This document shows, piece by piece, positions 1 to 9,225 of a DNA stretch of 64,000 bases. The stretch is from Paenibacillus sp. FSL R7-0204 (GTDB lineage: Bacteria; Bacillota; Bacilli; Paenibacillales; Paenibacillaceae). The DNA is taken from assembly GCF_038002225.1 (NCBI RefSeq), contig NZ_JBBOCA010000001.1:7502001-7566000 (forward strand). The letters are read 5' to 3'. The position numbers and the translations under genes were made by a program. The notes beneath the pieces are model-generated. The model searched no databases and was not told where the DNA came from. It worked only from the letters and a program-made list of their open reading frames with translations. Each line of letters begins with the position of its first letter. Positions within the stretch are counted from its first letter, which is position 1.

Positions 1-860
1 CGGCTGAACAGTCCTCCGCCCTGCTTCTGGTTCCAGTTCAGGTTAATGAGCAGCTCACCCAGACCGGAGGCGGATTTCTTCAGGTTAATCGAATCGCCCT
101 TCTTCTTCAGCTCAATCTTCTTCAGATTGAGATTCAGCGCCGGTGCGGGAGCTGCCTCCTGCTTAGGCGGTGCAGGTGCCGGTGCAGGCGGTGGCGGAAT
201 CACAATATTCGGTCTGGATGACTCTGCGCGGGGCGGCGGCACTTGAAGCGGCGGGCGTCCCGGCGGAGGCGTCTGTTCAGGCGGCTTCGGTGCCGGTGCA
301 GGCTCGTCCTCTACTTCTATGCCATAGTTGCCGCAGAGCGCCTTAAGCCCGCCCGAGAAGCCCGCAACAATCGCACTGTATTTCCATTCTTCGCCATGTC
401 TATATAATTCTCCAACTACAACAGCCGTTTCCACAGAGAACTGATTTCCAAGGTTACACCGCAGAAGCTGCGCACCTGTCGCCTGATTCACGATCCGGCA
501 CTCCGCTTCACTCATTTGTCCGAACATCTGCTTGCGGTTTTCTCCGTCATACAGAGTAAGCGTGAAGGCAATCTTCACTATGTTTGCCGGAATCCGCTCC
601 AGTGAGACCTCGAACTGCTTCAGTCCGCCCGAAGCTGTACCCGGTACATCTTTATAGGTGATAAAGGGAGTAGACGGGTTATTGTAAAAGATCAGATCGT
701 CATCACTGCTCACTTTACCGCCCGCTCCAAGCAGGAATGCGGAAGCATCAATATCCATGGAAGACGGAGCTTTCCACCCGATCTCAACCGTAATGCTACG
801 GAGCCCCGGGTTCCCTTTGGTCAGGTCTGCTTTCTGCCCTTTGACTACTTCTGTATTCAT
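1..860 (-). CDS. TerD-family protein with tandem TerD domains (C-terminus outside window)
   Basis: The frame is open from an ATG at 860 to the left edge, so only the first 286 codons are visible. Residues 1-190 form a complete TerD domain: the KGQKADLTKGNPGL entry, the MDIDASAFLL aspartate segment, and the [20 protein letters not shown] end. A proline/alanine-rich linker of about 60 residues follows, then a second domain opens with KKGDSINLKKSASGLGELL before the sequence ends. TerD domains bind calcium and belong to the tellurite/oxidative-stress Ter systems. The acidic loop is weaker here: the GDGDDE motif of the neighbouring TerD proteins is replaced, so calcium binding by domain 1 is less certain. 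It is the last visible gene of the ter operon. Confidence 0.9.
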   Translation of the reverse strand, partial: MNTEVVKGQKADLTKGNPGLRSITVEIGWKAPSSMDIDASAFLLGAGGKVSSDDDLIFYNNPSTPFITYKDVPGTASGGLKQFEVSLERIPANIVKIAFTLTLYDGENRKQMFGQMSEAECRIVNQATGAQLLRCNLGNQFSVETAVVVGELYRHGEEWKYSAIVAGFSGGLKALCGNYGIEVEDEPAPAPKPPEQTPPPGRPPLQVPPPRAESSRPNIVIPPPPAPAPAPPKQEAAPAPALNLNLKKIELKKKGDSINLKKSASGLGELLINLNWNQKQGGGLFS

Positions 861-954
861 TCTTACGCCACCTTTATACATGGATAAGAGCGCAACTTAT
901 CAGATTTTGTGTATAAAAAGGGCAGGATCGATGATGATCCCGCCTTTGAAGCTC

Positions 955-1542
955 TTATTGCGCGTCCAGCCCGTAGTTTTTGCATAATGCGCTTAGTCCG
1001 CCGGCGAAGCCGCTGCCGATCGCCTGGAATTTCCAATCCGCCCCCTGGCGGTAGAATTCACAGAAGACTACAGCCGTCTCAGTGGAGAAATCCTCGCCGA
1101 GATCGAACCGCAGAACCTCACGGTCGCTGGATGCATCCACTACGCGTACGAAAGCGTTGGAGACTTGTCCGAAGTTCTGCGCCCGGGCCTCATAATCATA
1201 GATCGTGACCGTAATCCCGATCCGCTGAATATTGGCAGGCACCAGACTGAAGTCTACGATGATCTGCTCATCGTCGCCGTCGCCTTCACCTGTACGATTA
1301 TCGCCTGTATGGGTTACAGAGCCTGTACCGCCGCTTGGATTGTTATAGAATACAAAGTCATTTTCGCTTTTGGCTTTGCCGTCCTCATGCAGCAGGAATG
1401 CTGATGCATCGAGGTCGAAATCCTTGCCGCCGCTGTACTTGTTTGTATCCCAGCCCAGTCCTACAACTACTTTGGTCAGACCCGGATTGGTCTTGGTAAG
1501 ATCAATCCGCTGTCCTTTGGAAAGACTGATCGTCACTGTCAA
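955..1542 (-). CDS. TerD-family calcium-binding stress protein
   Basis: A 195-residue single TerD domain. Visible family marks are [17 protein letters not shown] at the N-terminus, the [11 protein letters not shown] strand, the calcium-binding acidic cluster GEGDGDDEQ, and the [19 protein letters not shown] end. The length is normal for the family (about 190). TerD proteins are cytoplasmic and are associated with resistance to tellurite, phage and envelope or oxidative stress; the biochemical role is not settled. It is preceded by another TerD gene on the same strand (gap 45 bp) and followed by the tandem-TerD gene, so co-transcription is likely. Confidence 0.93.
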   Translation of the reverse strand: MTVTISLSKGQRIDLTKTNPGLTKVVVGLGWDTNKYSGGKDFDLDASAFLLHEDGKAKSENDFVFYNNPSGGTGSVTHTGDNRTGEGDGDDEQIIVDFSLVPANIQRIGITVTIYDYEARAQNFGQVSNAFVRVVDASSDREVLRFDLGEDFSTETAVVFCEFYRQGADWKFQAIGSGFAGGLSALCKNYGLDAQ

Positions 1543-1587
1543 AAACCCTCTTTCCTTACAGATTTAATTCCCGAAACTATCAGAGCC

Positions 1588-2163
1588 TTATTGCAGGCCG
1601 TAATCACGGGTCAAGCCGGCCAGACCGTCCTTGTAGCCGCTGCCAATCGCGTTGAATTTCCATTCTGCGCCGTTACGGTACAATTCACCTACAACTACGC
1701 CTGTTTCAACGGAGAAATCTTCACCCAGGTCAAAGCGGATCAGTTCCTCGCTATTCGCATCATTGACGATACGCACATAAGAACGGGAGACTTGTCCGAA
1801 GTTCTGGCTTCTGGATTCTGCTTCATAGATGGTAATCGTGAAGGCAATCTTGTCCACATCTGCAGGAACATTAAGCAAATCGACTTGAACCTGCTCATCG
1901 TCTCCGTCGCCTTCCCCTGTGCGGTTATCGCCAGTGTGCACGACAGAAGCGTTCTCGTTCTGCTTGTTGTTGAAGAAGATGAAGTTGGACTCCTTGTCCA
2001 CTTTACCGCTGGCATTGGTCAGGAACACAGACACATCAAGGTCGAAGTCCTTGCCGCCATCATATTTATTCGTATCCCATCCGAGGCCGACTGTGATTTT
2101 GGACAAGCCTGGATTCGTTTTGGTTAAATCGATTTTTTGTCCCTTGGATAAGTTAATAGCCAT
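1588..2163 (-). CDS. TerD-family calcium-binding stress protein
   Basis: A 191-residue TerD domain starting [20 protein letters not shown]. It contains [12 protein letters not shown] and the acidic loop [15 protein letters not shown], and ends in [19 protein letters not shown]. It is the closest paralogue of the 955-1542 gene, with which it shares most motif residues, which suggests local gene duplication. The ATG at 2163 has a purine-rich stretch (AAGAGGGCTCT) upstream. It is the middle member of the ter operon. Confidence 0.94.
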   Translation of the reverse strand: MAINLSKGQKIDLTKTNPGLSKITVGLGWDTNKYDGGKDFDLDVSVFLTNASGKVDKESNFIFFNNKQNENASVVHTGDNRTGEGDGDDEQVQVDLLNVPADVDKIAFTITIYEAESRSQNFGQVSRSYVRIVNDANSEELIRFDLGEDFSVETGVVVGELYRNGAEWKFNAIGSGYKDGLAGLTRDYGLQ

Positions 2164-2198
2164 GAATAGAGCCCTCTTTTCTCAAATTGGATTTAGAT

Positions 2199-2795
2199 TT
2201 AGATGTACCGTTCTGCCAGCTGGTTGATATGCGCGGCGTGGGCCGCTTCACCGATGGCTGCGAATTTCCACTCTTCGCCATGACGGTACAGCTCGCCGCA
2301 GATCAGTGCCGTGAAGCCTGTATAATTGTCTGTCAGATTAAACTTAACCAATTCTGCATTCCCTGCCGCATTAATAATGCGGATATACGCAGATTTGATC
2401 ATTCCGAAATCCTGCTTGCGGTTCACCGCATCGTAGATGTTAACCACAACAAGGACCTTATGGACATCGGCAGGAATCTGCTTCAGATTCACCATGATCT
2501 GTTCGTCGTCCCCGTCGCCCTCACCCGTCAGATTATCTCCCGAGTGGACTACAGAGTTATTCGCATTCTGTTTGTTGTGAAAGCAGACGAGGTTCAGCTT
2601 GTTCGTCAGCTTGCCGTTCTCATTCAGCAGCAGCGCTGAAGCATCGCAGTCCACATTCGCCTGTTTTTTAACCCCAAAGAATCCTCTTGCCGGTTCGGCA
2701 GGGTCCCAGCCCAGTCCTACAATTACGTTAGACAGTCCGGCATTGCCTTTGGTTAAATCGATCTTCTGACCTTTTACCAGATTAATTCCAGCCAA
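2199..2795 (-). CDS. TerD-family protein with FFGVKKQ insertion
   Basis: A 198-residue TerD domain. It differs from its neighbours by an insertion after GLGWDP (PARGFFGVKKQANVDCDAS), where the first aspartate strand reads VDCDASALLL instead of DFDLD. The acidic loop [14 protein letters not shown] is intact, so calcium binding is probably kept. A strong GGAGGTAC ribosome binding site precedes the ATG at 2795. This is the first TerD gene after terB. Confidence 0.93.
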   Translation of the reverse strand: MAGINLVKGQKIDLTKGNAGLSNVIVGLGWDPAEPARGFFGVKKQANVDCDASALLLNENGKLTNKLNLVCFHNKQNANNSVVHSGDNLTGEGDGDDEQIMVNLKQIPADVHKVLVVVNIYDAVNRKQDFGMIKSAYIRIINAAGNAELVKFNLTDNYTGFTALICGELYRHGEEWKFAAIGEAAHAAHINQLAERYI

Positions 2796-2896
2796 CTTGA
2801 AGTACCTCCGTTTCCAGATAGAAGTGTGCTTGCGGGTGTTACATCAGTGATACGGCGATGAATCGCCTAAAGTTTCAGTAATTAGCAAATGAAATC

Positions 2897-2916
2897 CAGC
2901 CTGTAATTACAGGCTG
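2897..2916. terminator. 20-bp perfect palindrome at the terB stop codon
   Basis: CAGCCTGTAATTACAGGCTG is a perfect palindrome that contains the terB stop codon. On the minus strand it is followed by GGATTTCATTTGC, a weak U-rich stretch. It may act as a partial terminator or mRNA 3'-end stabiliser that sets terB apart from the terD genes. Confidence 0.5.
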
Positions 2917-3353
2917 AATTCGCTTGGGCTAAGTCCCAGTACATTGCAGATATTCCGCACAACCGCTTTCTCATGCTCATCGAAGTCGCCGTCTGCTGCA
3001 CCAATCGCCGAGCATACGCCCACGATTAAGCGTCCAACCTCCGGTTTGCCGTTAAACTTCCCGATGGCCTTCAGCGCTTCCTGCTTGCCGATCTCTGGCG
3101 AGAACTCGAAGTTGCTCACATAGTAATTGAACTGGGTGATGACATCTCTCATGTCAAATACCTTCAGTTCATTGCTGAGATTCATATATCCCGCCATCTT
3201 GTTCTTCTCAGCTTCCTCAATCTTGCCGTCAGCCGCAGCGACCAGTGCGCAGCCCGCTACTACCGCGTTCATAAAGTCTTTATTTTTAAATTTCTTCACT
3301 TGATCCGTCAGTCCGTTTTTGGTGGTATTCAGCCAATTCTTGAATGTGCTCAT
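2907..3353 (-). CDS. TerB-family tellurite resistance protein
   Basis: A 148-residue, largely helical protein with the TerB/DUF533 pattern: two repeated helical halves, VVAGCALVAAADGKIEEAEK (residues about 31-50) and LIVGVCSAIGAADGDFDEHEK (about 109-129), each carrying an AADG-D/E metal-binding-like loop. TerB proteins are cytoplasmic or membrane-associated partners of TerD/TerC in stress complexes. The ATG at 3353 has a good AGAAGGAG site 6 bp upstream. It is the promoter-proximal gene of the ter operon. Confidence 0.9.
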   Translation of the reverse strand: MSTFKNWLNTTKNGLTDQVKKFKNKDFMNAVVAGCALVAAADGKIEEAEKNKMAGYMNLSNELKVFDMRDVITQFNYYVSNFEFSPEIGKQEALKAIGKFNGKPEVGRLIVGVCSAIGAADGDFDEHEKAVVRNICNVLGLSPSEFSL

Positions 3354-3610
3354 CGTATTCTCCTTCTATCATTATGGAATTATGACCAGCAGAAAGCCTA
3401 TGCCGTCTTATTAAGCACCCTATCCTTTTCTGCCGGAAATATAAGGATCAATCATTATGCAGAACCGCTGACATCCTTATACTTTAAAAAAAGATATCCC
3501 CGAGCCTCCTCCCCGCCACCCTGGGCAGCTATTCACGCTTGGACTTATTGCCTATTTCTTACTCTTCTAATATAACCGATTAAATAACAATATTCTACTT
3601 TGGGCGATTC

Positions 3611-4342
3611 TTACAGCACCTTGGACAGAAACTCCCGAGTACGCTCATGCGACGGGCTGCCGAACAGCTGCTCCGGCGCACCCTGCTCCACTATGGCCCC
3701 TTGCTCCATAAAAAGCACCCGGTCCCCCACTTCACGGGCGAAGCCCATCTCATGGGTCACCACAACCATAGTCATCCCCTCAAGGGCCAGCTCCTTCATT
3801 ACGGCCAGCACCTCGCCCACCATCTCGGGGTCCAGGGCCGAGGTCGGCTCGTCGAACAGCATGATCTTCGGCTCCATCGCCAGCGCCCGGGCAATCGCCA
3901 CCCGCTGGGCCTGACCGCCGGAGAGCGAGGCAGGATACATTTCCGCCTTCTCACTGAGGCCCACCTTCTGCAGCAGCTCCACAGCCTTCTGCCTCGCTTG
4001 ATCCTCCGTCCATTTCCGCACCTTCATCGGGGCCAGCATGATGTTCTCGATCACTGTGCGGTGCGGAAAAAGATTGAACTGCTGAAAGACCATCCCCACC
4101 TCGGTACGGATATCGTTAATCCTTGTGCTCTTGGCCATCAAGGAAGTACCTTCAATAATAATATCGCCCGCTTGCGGCTGCTCCAGCAGATTCAGGCAGC
4201 GCAGAAAGGTCGATTTGCCTGAGCCCGAAGGCCCGATGACCACCACAACCTCCCGGCTGTGAATGTCGATGCTGATATCCGTCAGTACCTGATGGGCACC
4301 AAATGATTTGTGCAGATGCTGGATTGAAATAACCGGTTCCAT
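3611..4342 (-). CDS. Polar amino acid ABC transporter, ATP-binding protein
   Basis: A 243-residue GlnQ-type ATPase that powers amino acid import at the inner face of the membrane. Visible motifs are Walker [10 protein letters not shown] (about 36-44), the Q-loop QQFNLFPH, the signature [15 protein letters not shown], Walker [16 protein letters not shown] and the switch histidine VVVTHEMGF. It sits 4 bp after the permease gene and ends the three-gene operon SBP-permease-ATPase. The length is normal. The substrate cannot be fixed from sequence; the neighbouring agmatine genes make a basic amino acid possible but unproven. Confidence 0.95.
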   Translation of the reverse strand: MEPVISIQHLHKSFGAHQVLTDISIDIHSREVVVVIGPSGSGKSTFLRCLNLLEQPQAGDIIIEGTSLMAKSTRINDIRTEVGMVFQQFNLFPHRTVIENIMLAPMKVRKWTEDQARQKAVELLQKVGLSEKAEMYPASLSGGQAQRVAIARALAMEPKIMLFDEPTSALDPEMVGEVLAVMKELALEGMTMVVVTHEMGFAREVGDRVLFMEQGAIVEQGAPEQLFGSPSHERTREFLSKVL

Positions 4343-4346
4343 AGGG

Positions 4347-4994
4347 TTACACCTTCCGTTCGATATAATTAAGCAGCTTGCTGAGCGAATAAGTAAGGAT
4401 GAAATAGATCAGTGCAGCGGTCAGATAAGGCTCCCAGATCCGCAGATATTGGCCTTTCATGGTATTGCTCCAGTACATAATCTCAGGGGCGGCAATCAGC
4501 GCCAGCAGCGAGGAATCCTTAACCAGCACGATGAATTCATTCCCGAAAGCGGGGACCATCCGTTTGATGGCCTGGGGCAGAATAATGAAGCGCATCGCCT
4601 GCTGCCGGGTCATTCCTAGGGATAGGGCCGCTTCCCGCTGACCGGGGTCGATGGACTGGATACCGGCGCGGAAGATCTCCGCAGAATAGGCAGCGGAATT
4701 GAGCGACAGCGCCACGAATGCACTCATCAGCGCGTAGGTTTTGCCGTAGAACAACGGGATCAGCCCGAAGTGGACGATCAGAATCTGCACATAGAGCGGC
4801 GTACCGCGGAAGAGGTTAATATACGCGTGAAACGGCCAGCGGAAATACCATCTTGGCGCCATTTTGCCGAAGCCGATAATCAGCCCCAGCAGGGAGCCGC
4901 ACAGAATGGAGACCAGCGATACGCCGATGGTGAACAGGGTCCCTTTTAGCAGAACCGGTAAATAATGAATGATGATGTCGAATCTGAAATCCAT
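4347..4994 (-). CDS. Polar amino acid ABC transporter, permease
   Basis: A 215-residue HisM/GlnP-type integral membrane protein with about five membrane segments. It has the EAA-loop signature [24 protein letters not shown] before the coupling helix. The ATG at 4994 was chosen because a GAAGGGAAG site lies 6 bp upstream and the family begins with a MDFRFD-like stretch. A longer frame to 5060 would add 22 residues without homology. It lies 96 bp downstream of the binding-protein gene. Confidence 0.94.
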   Translation of the reverse strand: MDFRFDIIIHYLPVLLKGTLFTIGVSLVSILCGSLLGLIIGFGKMAPRWYFRWPFHAYINLFRGTPLYVQILIVHFGLIPLFYGKTYALMSAFVALSLNSAAYSAEIFRAGIQSIDPGQREAALSLGMTRQQAMRFIILPQAIKRMVPAFGNEFIVLVKDSSLLALIAAPEIMYWSNTMKGQYLRIWEPYLTAALIYFILTYSLSKLLNYIERKV

Positions 4995-5090
4995 AGAATT
5001 CTTCCCTTCTCTTCTGCTTGTGGCTTGCTCAAAAAAAGAAGCACGCGCAATAGCAATCATTACGCATGCTTAGTTGTTGCGGTTCTTAGG

Positions 5091-5906
5091 CTACTTCGCG
5101 TTCATAAGCGCCGCCGTGTCCGGCTCTTCGCCGAACCATTCCTTGTAGATCTCCGCATATTTGCCGTTCTCGATGACCTTCTTGATCGCCGGGTCCAGCT
5201 TCTCCTTCCATTCGCCGCCCTTCGGATACAGGATACCGTAGTACTCGGAGCCGAAATTCTCCTTGTCTATAATGCCTGTCAGCTTCTCCTTCGGATTATT
5301 CTTGATGTATTCGTTCACGATGGCGATATCCGCGACCACCGCATCCGCCCCGCCGCCGTTCAGCTCCATCAGCGCTACCGCATTGCTGTCGAACCTCTTC
5401 AGGTTGCCGTTGTCGACGCCCATAATGCCGCTCATCAGCTCATCTGCTGTCGTGGCTGCCTGAACCGCAACCTTCTTCCCCTTCAGGTCCAGAGCGGATT
5501 TGATATCGCTGCCTTCCTTCACCATGATCATGTTCGTAGATTCGAAATAAGGGATGGAGTAGTCATAAGTCTCCTTGCGCTCATCTGTAATCGATACCGA
5601 GGATACACCCGCCTGATATTCAGTGCCCTGCTTCACACTGGTCAACATGGTATCCCAGCCTGTGTTGGTGACCGTGTAATCAATGCCGGCCTCCGCCATC
5701 ACCGCCTTAATGAAATCAATGTCAAAGCCCTTGATCGTATCAGTATCCATATACTCCATTGGTGCATAGCTGGCATCGGTAGCGATTTTGAGGCTTTGCC
5801 CGTCCGCACTGCCGCCTTTCGCATCATTATCAGAGCCACAACCCGCTATCGCCAAGACCAGGAGTGCTACCATACCTGACATCGCCCATGTTTTCCGGAT
5901 TCCCAT
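5091..5906 (-). CDS. Polar amino acid ABC transporter, substrate-binding lipoprotein
   Basis: A 271-residue family-3 solute-binding protein. Residues 1-22 form a lipoprotein signal with lipobox LAIAGC, so the mature protein is anchored outside the membrane by Cys23. The body shows the family features ATDASYAPMEYMD, GFDIDFIKAVMAEAG, GVSSVSITDERKETYDYSIPYFES and DAVVADIAIVNEYI. It is the first gene of the transporter operon; GGGGGATTGGAGA precedes the ATG. In B. subtilis the same three-gene order occurs in the arginine, cystine and glutamine importers. Confidence 0.94.
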   Translation of the reverse strand: MGIRKTWAMSGMVALLVLAIAGCGSDNDAKGGSADGQSLKIATDASYAPMEYMDTDTIKGFDIDFIKAVMAEAGIDYTVTNTGWDTMLTSVKQGTEYQAGVSSVSITDERKETYDYSIPYFESTNMIMVKEGSDIKSALDLKGKKVAVQAATTADELMSGIMGVDNGNLKRFDSNAVALMELNGGGADAVVADIAIVNEYIKNNPKEKLTGIIDKENFGSEYYGILYPKGGEWKEKLDPAIKKVIENGKYAEIYKEWFGEEPDTAALMNAK

Positions 5907-6042
5907 TCTCCAATCCCCCTACTTATTTGTCAAATAACTTAAGGAGATTTTATCAGATTAAAGTAGTGATGACAATTAACTTTATCCTTTTGTGTTATAT
6001 AATATGACACTATTATCGATATATTGTAACATCTCATGCAAA

Positions 6043-6093
6043 TAAGCAGCCGAAATGCCCCGGAGAGAGCTCCGGCAGCATTCTGGCTGCTTA
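6043..6093 (-). terminator. Stem-loop downstream of aguB
   Basis: TAAGCAGCC and GGCTGCTTA arms enclose an inner CCGGAG/CTCCGG stem. On the minus strand it is followed by TTATTTGC. It lies 33 bp past the aguB stop and probably ends the aguAB transcript. Confidence 0.7.
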
Positions 6094-6125
6094 CTGAATG
6101 GTCAATGTTTATATTAGCGCATAAG

Positions 6126-7001
6126 TTAGAAGGTTAGATCGCCGTCATAGGAAGCAATCATCCGGTACAGCTCCGGACGGCGGTCACGGAAGATCCCCCA
6201 TTCAATCCGGCCGACCTCAAGGGCATCCAGATCAAATTCGCTGACCAGCACGGCCTGCTCATTCCGTCCAGCTTCGACAATCTTGTTGCCCTGCGGACCA
6301 GCGATGAACGACGAGCCGTAGAAATCAATGCTGGAATCCTCGTCAGTCTCCTTCCCGATCCGGTTGGAGGCCACGACAGGAATCAGGTTAGCGGCCGCAT
6401 GACCCAGCATGCAGGTCTGCCAGTGATCCTTGGAATCAATCGACCCATCCTGCGGCTCCGAGCCGATAGCTGTAGGGTAGAACAGAATCTCCGCACCCAT
6501 CAGGCTCATCACCCGGGCAGCTTCCGGGTACCATTGGTCCCAGCATACGCCGACTCCGATTTTGGCATAGCGGGTATTCCACACCTTGAAGCCGGTATCG
6601 CCCGGGTTGAAGTAGAATTTCTCTTCATAACCTGGACCGTCAGGAATATGGCTCTTGCGGTATTTGCCCATCACGGTTCCGTCCGCATCAATGACCGCCA
6701 GCGAGTTGTACCGCGCATAATTCTTCTTCTCATAAAAGCTGATCGGCAGCACCACCGCAAGCTCCTTGGCAATAGCCTTGAAGTGGTTCACCGCCTTGTT
6801 CTGCTCCAGCTCCGTAGCATAGGAATAGTAATCCGACTTCTCCTTCTGGCAGAAATACGGCGTCTCGAACAGCTCCTGCAGCAGAATAATCTGCGCACCT
6901 TGTGCGGCCGCCTCTCTAACCAGGGTCTCCGCCTTGCGGATATTCTCATCAATGTCGCCGGAACAGCTCATTTGCGTCGCGGCTACTTTTACTTGTCTCA
7001 T
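6126..7001 (-). CDS. aguB: N-carbamoylputrescine amidase
   Basis: A 291-residue carbon-nitrogen hydrolase (nitrilase superfamily) that hydrolyses N-carbamoylputrescine to putrescine, CO2 and ammonia in the cytoplasm. The catalytic triad is visible: Glu43 in LLQELFE, Lys116 in KYRKSHIPDGPGY and Cys153 in GVGVCWDQWYPE. The PGYEEKFYFNPGDTGF stretch is typical of the AguB subfamily. The start has AGGAGGAACAACC upstream. It follows aguA by 28 bp on the same strand, which together defines the agmatine route to putrescine. Confidence 0.95.
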   Translation of the reverse strand: MRQVKVAATQMSCSGDIDENIRKAETLVREAAAQGAQIILLQELFETPYFCQKEKSDYYSYATELEQNKAVNHFKAIAKELAVVLPISFYEKKNYARYNSLAVIDADGTVMGKYRKSHIPDGPGYEEKFYFNPGDTGFKVWNTRYAKIGVGVCWDQWYPEAARVMSLMGAEILFYPTAIGSEPQDGSIDSKDHWQTCMLGHAAANLIPVVASNRIGKETDEDSSIDFYGSSFIAGPQGNKIVEAGRNEQAVLVSEFDLDALEVGRIEWGIFRDRRPELYRMIASYDGDLTF

Positions 7002-7029
7002 GGTTGTTCCTCCTTATGATTAGGTTGGT

Positions 7030-8061
7030 CTACTCCACCGCAGGCATCTGCTGGGTGGTGCAATGCACGTTCCCGCCTTCGCCGATCACGGCCATTCCGT
7101 TCACGGTCCGAATGCGGCGGTCTGGGAACAGCCCGGCCAGCGTCTCTTCAGCCAGCTTGTCCGTCTCAGCCGCCGTACCGCCGAAGACCGGCAGGATAAT
7201 TCCGCCGTTCACAAAATAAAAGTTCAGATAGCTCAGCGTCAGACGGCTGCCCTCGAAGTCCACGCGGGGCGGCTGCTGAATGCGGATAATCTCCAGTTTC
7301 CGGCCTTTGGCATCAACTGCCTGCTCCAGAATACGCAGATTCTCCTGCGTAATCGCGTAGTTCTCATCCTGCGGGTCCTCGCAGACCTGGATAATCACCT
7401 TACCCGGTGCCGCGAAGCAGGCGATGTTATCGACATGTCCGTCCGTCTCATCCCCGCTGAGGCCGCGCTTCAGCCAGATGATGGACTCGGTCCCGGTATA
7501 TTGCTTGACATATGCAGCAATCTCCTCGCGGCTTAAGCCCGGATTGCGGTTGGTGTTGAGCAGGCATTCCTCGGTGGTCAGCAGCGTGCCCTCGCCATCC
7601 GTATGAATGGAGCCGCCCTCCATCACCAGCGGAGCATCGAACGCGCTGACCTCCAGGTGCTTCAGAATCTGCGGAGCTACCTCATCATCAAGATCCCAAG
7701 GCGAGTATTTTCCGCCCCAGGCATTGAATTTCCAGTTGACCCCGGCCAGCTTCCCGTCAGGACCCGTGAGGAAGGTCGGTCCGTTGTCCCGCAACCAGGC
7801 ATCATTGTGCCGGATGGGGAGCAGTGTTACATTCCCGCCGAGCGCCAATTTCTCTACCTGATCCAGCTCCTCTGGATTGACGATAACCGTCACCGGCTCG
7901 AATTCGGCAATCGCCCGGATAATCTCGGCATAGCCCCTACTAACCGCTTCATGATTATCAGGGTGTACCATAGAGTCCTTCACCGGCCAGGAAATGAAGG
8001 TCCGTTCATGCTTGGCCCATTCGGCAGGCATTGTATAGTGTAAATCACGTGGATGCATCAT
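7030..8061 (-). CDS. aguA: Agmatine deiminase
   Basis: A 343-residue member of the Porphyromonas-type peptidyl-arginine deiminase family that converts agmatine to N-carbamoylputrescine and ammonia. Recognisable blocks are MPAEWAKHERTFISWP near the N-terminus, DAWLRDNGPTF, VMEGGSIHTDGEGT, GDETDGHVDNIACF and the catalytic-cysteine end GGNVHCTTQQMP (Cys334). The length is slightly short of the usual 350-370 but no block is missing. It is the promoter-proximal gene of the aguAB pair; AGAGGTAA precedes the ATG. Confidence 0.96.
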   Translation of the reverse strand: MMHPRDLHYTMPAEWAKHERTFISWPVKDSMVHPDNHEAVSRGYAEIIRAIAEFEPVTVIVNPEELDQVEKLALGGNVTLLPIRHNDAWLRDNGPTFLTGPDGKLAGVNWKFNAWGGKYSPWDLDDEVAPQILKHLEVSAFDAPLVMEGGSIHTDGEGTLLTTEECLLNTNRNPGLSREEIAAYVKQYTGTESIIWLKRGLSGDETDGHVDNIACFAAPGKVIIQVCEDPQDENYAITQENLRILEQAVDAKGRKLEIIRIQQPPRVDFEGSRLTLSYLNFYFVNGGIILPVFGGTAAETDKLAEETLAGLFPDRRIRTVNGMAVIGEGGNVHCTTQQMPAVE

Positions 8062-8166
8062 TTAGTTACCTCTGCTGTTTAGTTTTTGAAGCCGGGGATC
8101 TACCCGCAAGCTCCTCACCCATCATACATGAATATGCCGGCAGGCTCAATTGCTGCGCAGCAATAA

Positions 8167-8190
8167 TCCCTCTGGAAATATCCAGAGGGA
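8167..8190. terminator. 10-bp perfect stem-loop
   Basis: TCCCTCTGGA and TCCAGAGGGA are separated by AATA. It lies between the phosphodiesterase gene and aguA, downstream of the former on the minus strand. The U-tract is weak (ATTATTGC), so efficiency is doubtful. Confidence 0.5.
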
Positions 8191-8218
8191 CTGCCATAGA
8201 AGCATAATAATCTGCGGT

Positions 8219-8287
8219 ACTGTAATCAGAAAAACTGTGAGACTCTAATCAGAGAGATTGCGGGACTACAATCAGAGAACCTCGGGG
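8219..8287. repeat. Three 23-bp imperfect tandem repeats
   Basis: Units start at 8219, 8242 and 8265, each built on ACTnnAATCAGAnA followed by a G-rich end. They lie just after the stop of the downstream phosphodiesterase gene. Their regular period makes chance unlikely; no role is evident. Confidence 0.75.
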
Positions 8288-8298
8288 ATGGATCGATT

Positions 8299-8850
8299 TT
8301 ACAGAGTGATCTGCTTGATTATATTGCCCTCAAAATCCTTAATGCTGAACTCACCGTTCTCCAAAACGCCGTAGGAGTTCGGGTTGTTCTCCTTGGGTAG
8401 CGCGATCGATCCGGGGTTGAGCAGGGTAATGCCGTCCTTCACCTCTGCCACCGGCAGATGTGTATGCCCCTGAATAAATATATCCTGCGGGGACAGCGCC
8501 GGTAAGTGGTCGATGCTGAAGCCATGCCCGTGCGTGGCGTAGATTTTGCGGCCTTCATGCAGAATAAGTACATAGTCGCCCATCATCGGGAAGTGCAGCA
8601 GCATCTGATCCACCTCGGCATCACAGTTACCTCTCACCGCCGCCAGCGATTTGCCCGATTCGCTATAAGCATTCAGTCTGTCGGCGACCCCCTGCGGATT
8701 ATACCCCTCCGGCAGCGGATTCCTCGGTCCGTGATACAGGAAATCCCCCAGAATAACCAGCGTGTGCGGCTGCTCCTCCTCCGCCTTCGCCAGCGCCTGC
8801 TCCAGCCAGTACAGTGATCCGTGAATATCGGAAATGAACATTAGTTTCAT
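8299..8850 (-). CDS. YfcE-type phosphodiesterase (calcineurin-like metallophosphoesterase)
   Basis: A 183-residue cytoplasmic metallophosphoesterase. All metal-ligand motifs are visible: MFISDIHG, GDFLYHG, RGNCD (with VDQM after it), THGHGF and QGHTHLPV. The length and order match E. coli YfcE, a phosphodiesterase of unknown physiological substrate. It is a monocistronic gene with its own start site (GAGAGGAAGCACCCAC before ATG). Confidence 0.92.
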   Translation of the reverse strand: MKLMFISDIHGSLYWLEQALAKAEEEQPHTLVILGDFLYHGPRNPLPEGYNPQGVADRLNAYSESGKSLAAVRGNCDAEVDQMLLHFPMMGDYVLILHEGRKIYATHGHGFSIDHLPALSPQDIFIQGHTHLPVAEVKDGITLLNPGSIALPKENNPNSYGVLENGEFSIKDFEGNIIKQITL

Positions 8851-9008
8851 GTGGGTGCTTCCTCTCTGTGAATATAGATTAAATTGTAACTGCTGGTGCT
8901 ACTCTAACTCCTACTTCTAATCTAGCTGCAACTTCTAATCTAACTGCAAACTATCACTAACTTCTACTATAACGCTTTTTTGCCCAACCCGTTGATGCTC
9001 TAAGCCAA

Positions 9009-9134
9009 AATCCTGCCAAAAATGCAACATTCTATTTACAGCCACAGGCCCAATCCAAAAATGTTGCATAAAAAGCAGCATTCCTTCTCCTCAGGGCGAA
9101 ATAACAGGCTGAATCCTGCATTATGTGCAACATT
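9009..9134 (-). repeat. Dispersed intergenic repeat family 3, copy 1
   Basis: Read on the minus strand, this segment aligns along its length with 35691-35814. Shared blocks in the same order are TGTTG, TGCAGGATTC, CCCTG, a CTGC/TT segment, CAACA, TTGGATT-GGCC, AGAATGTTG and GCAGGA. The pattern contains complementary ATGTTG/CAACAT segments, so the RNA could fold. Confidence 0.65.
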
Positions 9135-9204
9135 AGACGCGAACGCTACACCCCACACCTGCATCCTACTATAAACGAGCAGCTGAGGCGGGGAACGCAA
9201 AGCA

Positions 9205-9225
9205 AGACGCCCGGGAAGGGCGTCT
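9205..9225 (-). terminator. Terminator hairpin downstream of gltD
   Basis: The arms AGACGCCC and GGGCGTCT are separated by GGGAA. On the minus strand they are followed by TGCTTTGCG. The hairpin lies about 120 bp beyond the gltD stop. Confidence 0.65.

Noticed and set aside
1591..2127. 178-codon plus-strand frame
   Set aside because: It is antisense to a clear TerD gene and shows no family features.
8219..8287. Possible CRISPR-like array
   Set aside because: The 23-bp units are directly adjacent without spacers, so they are plain tandem repeats.
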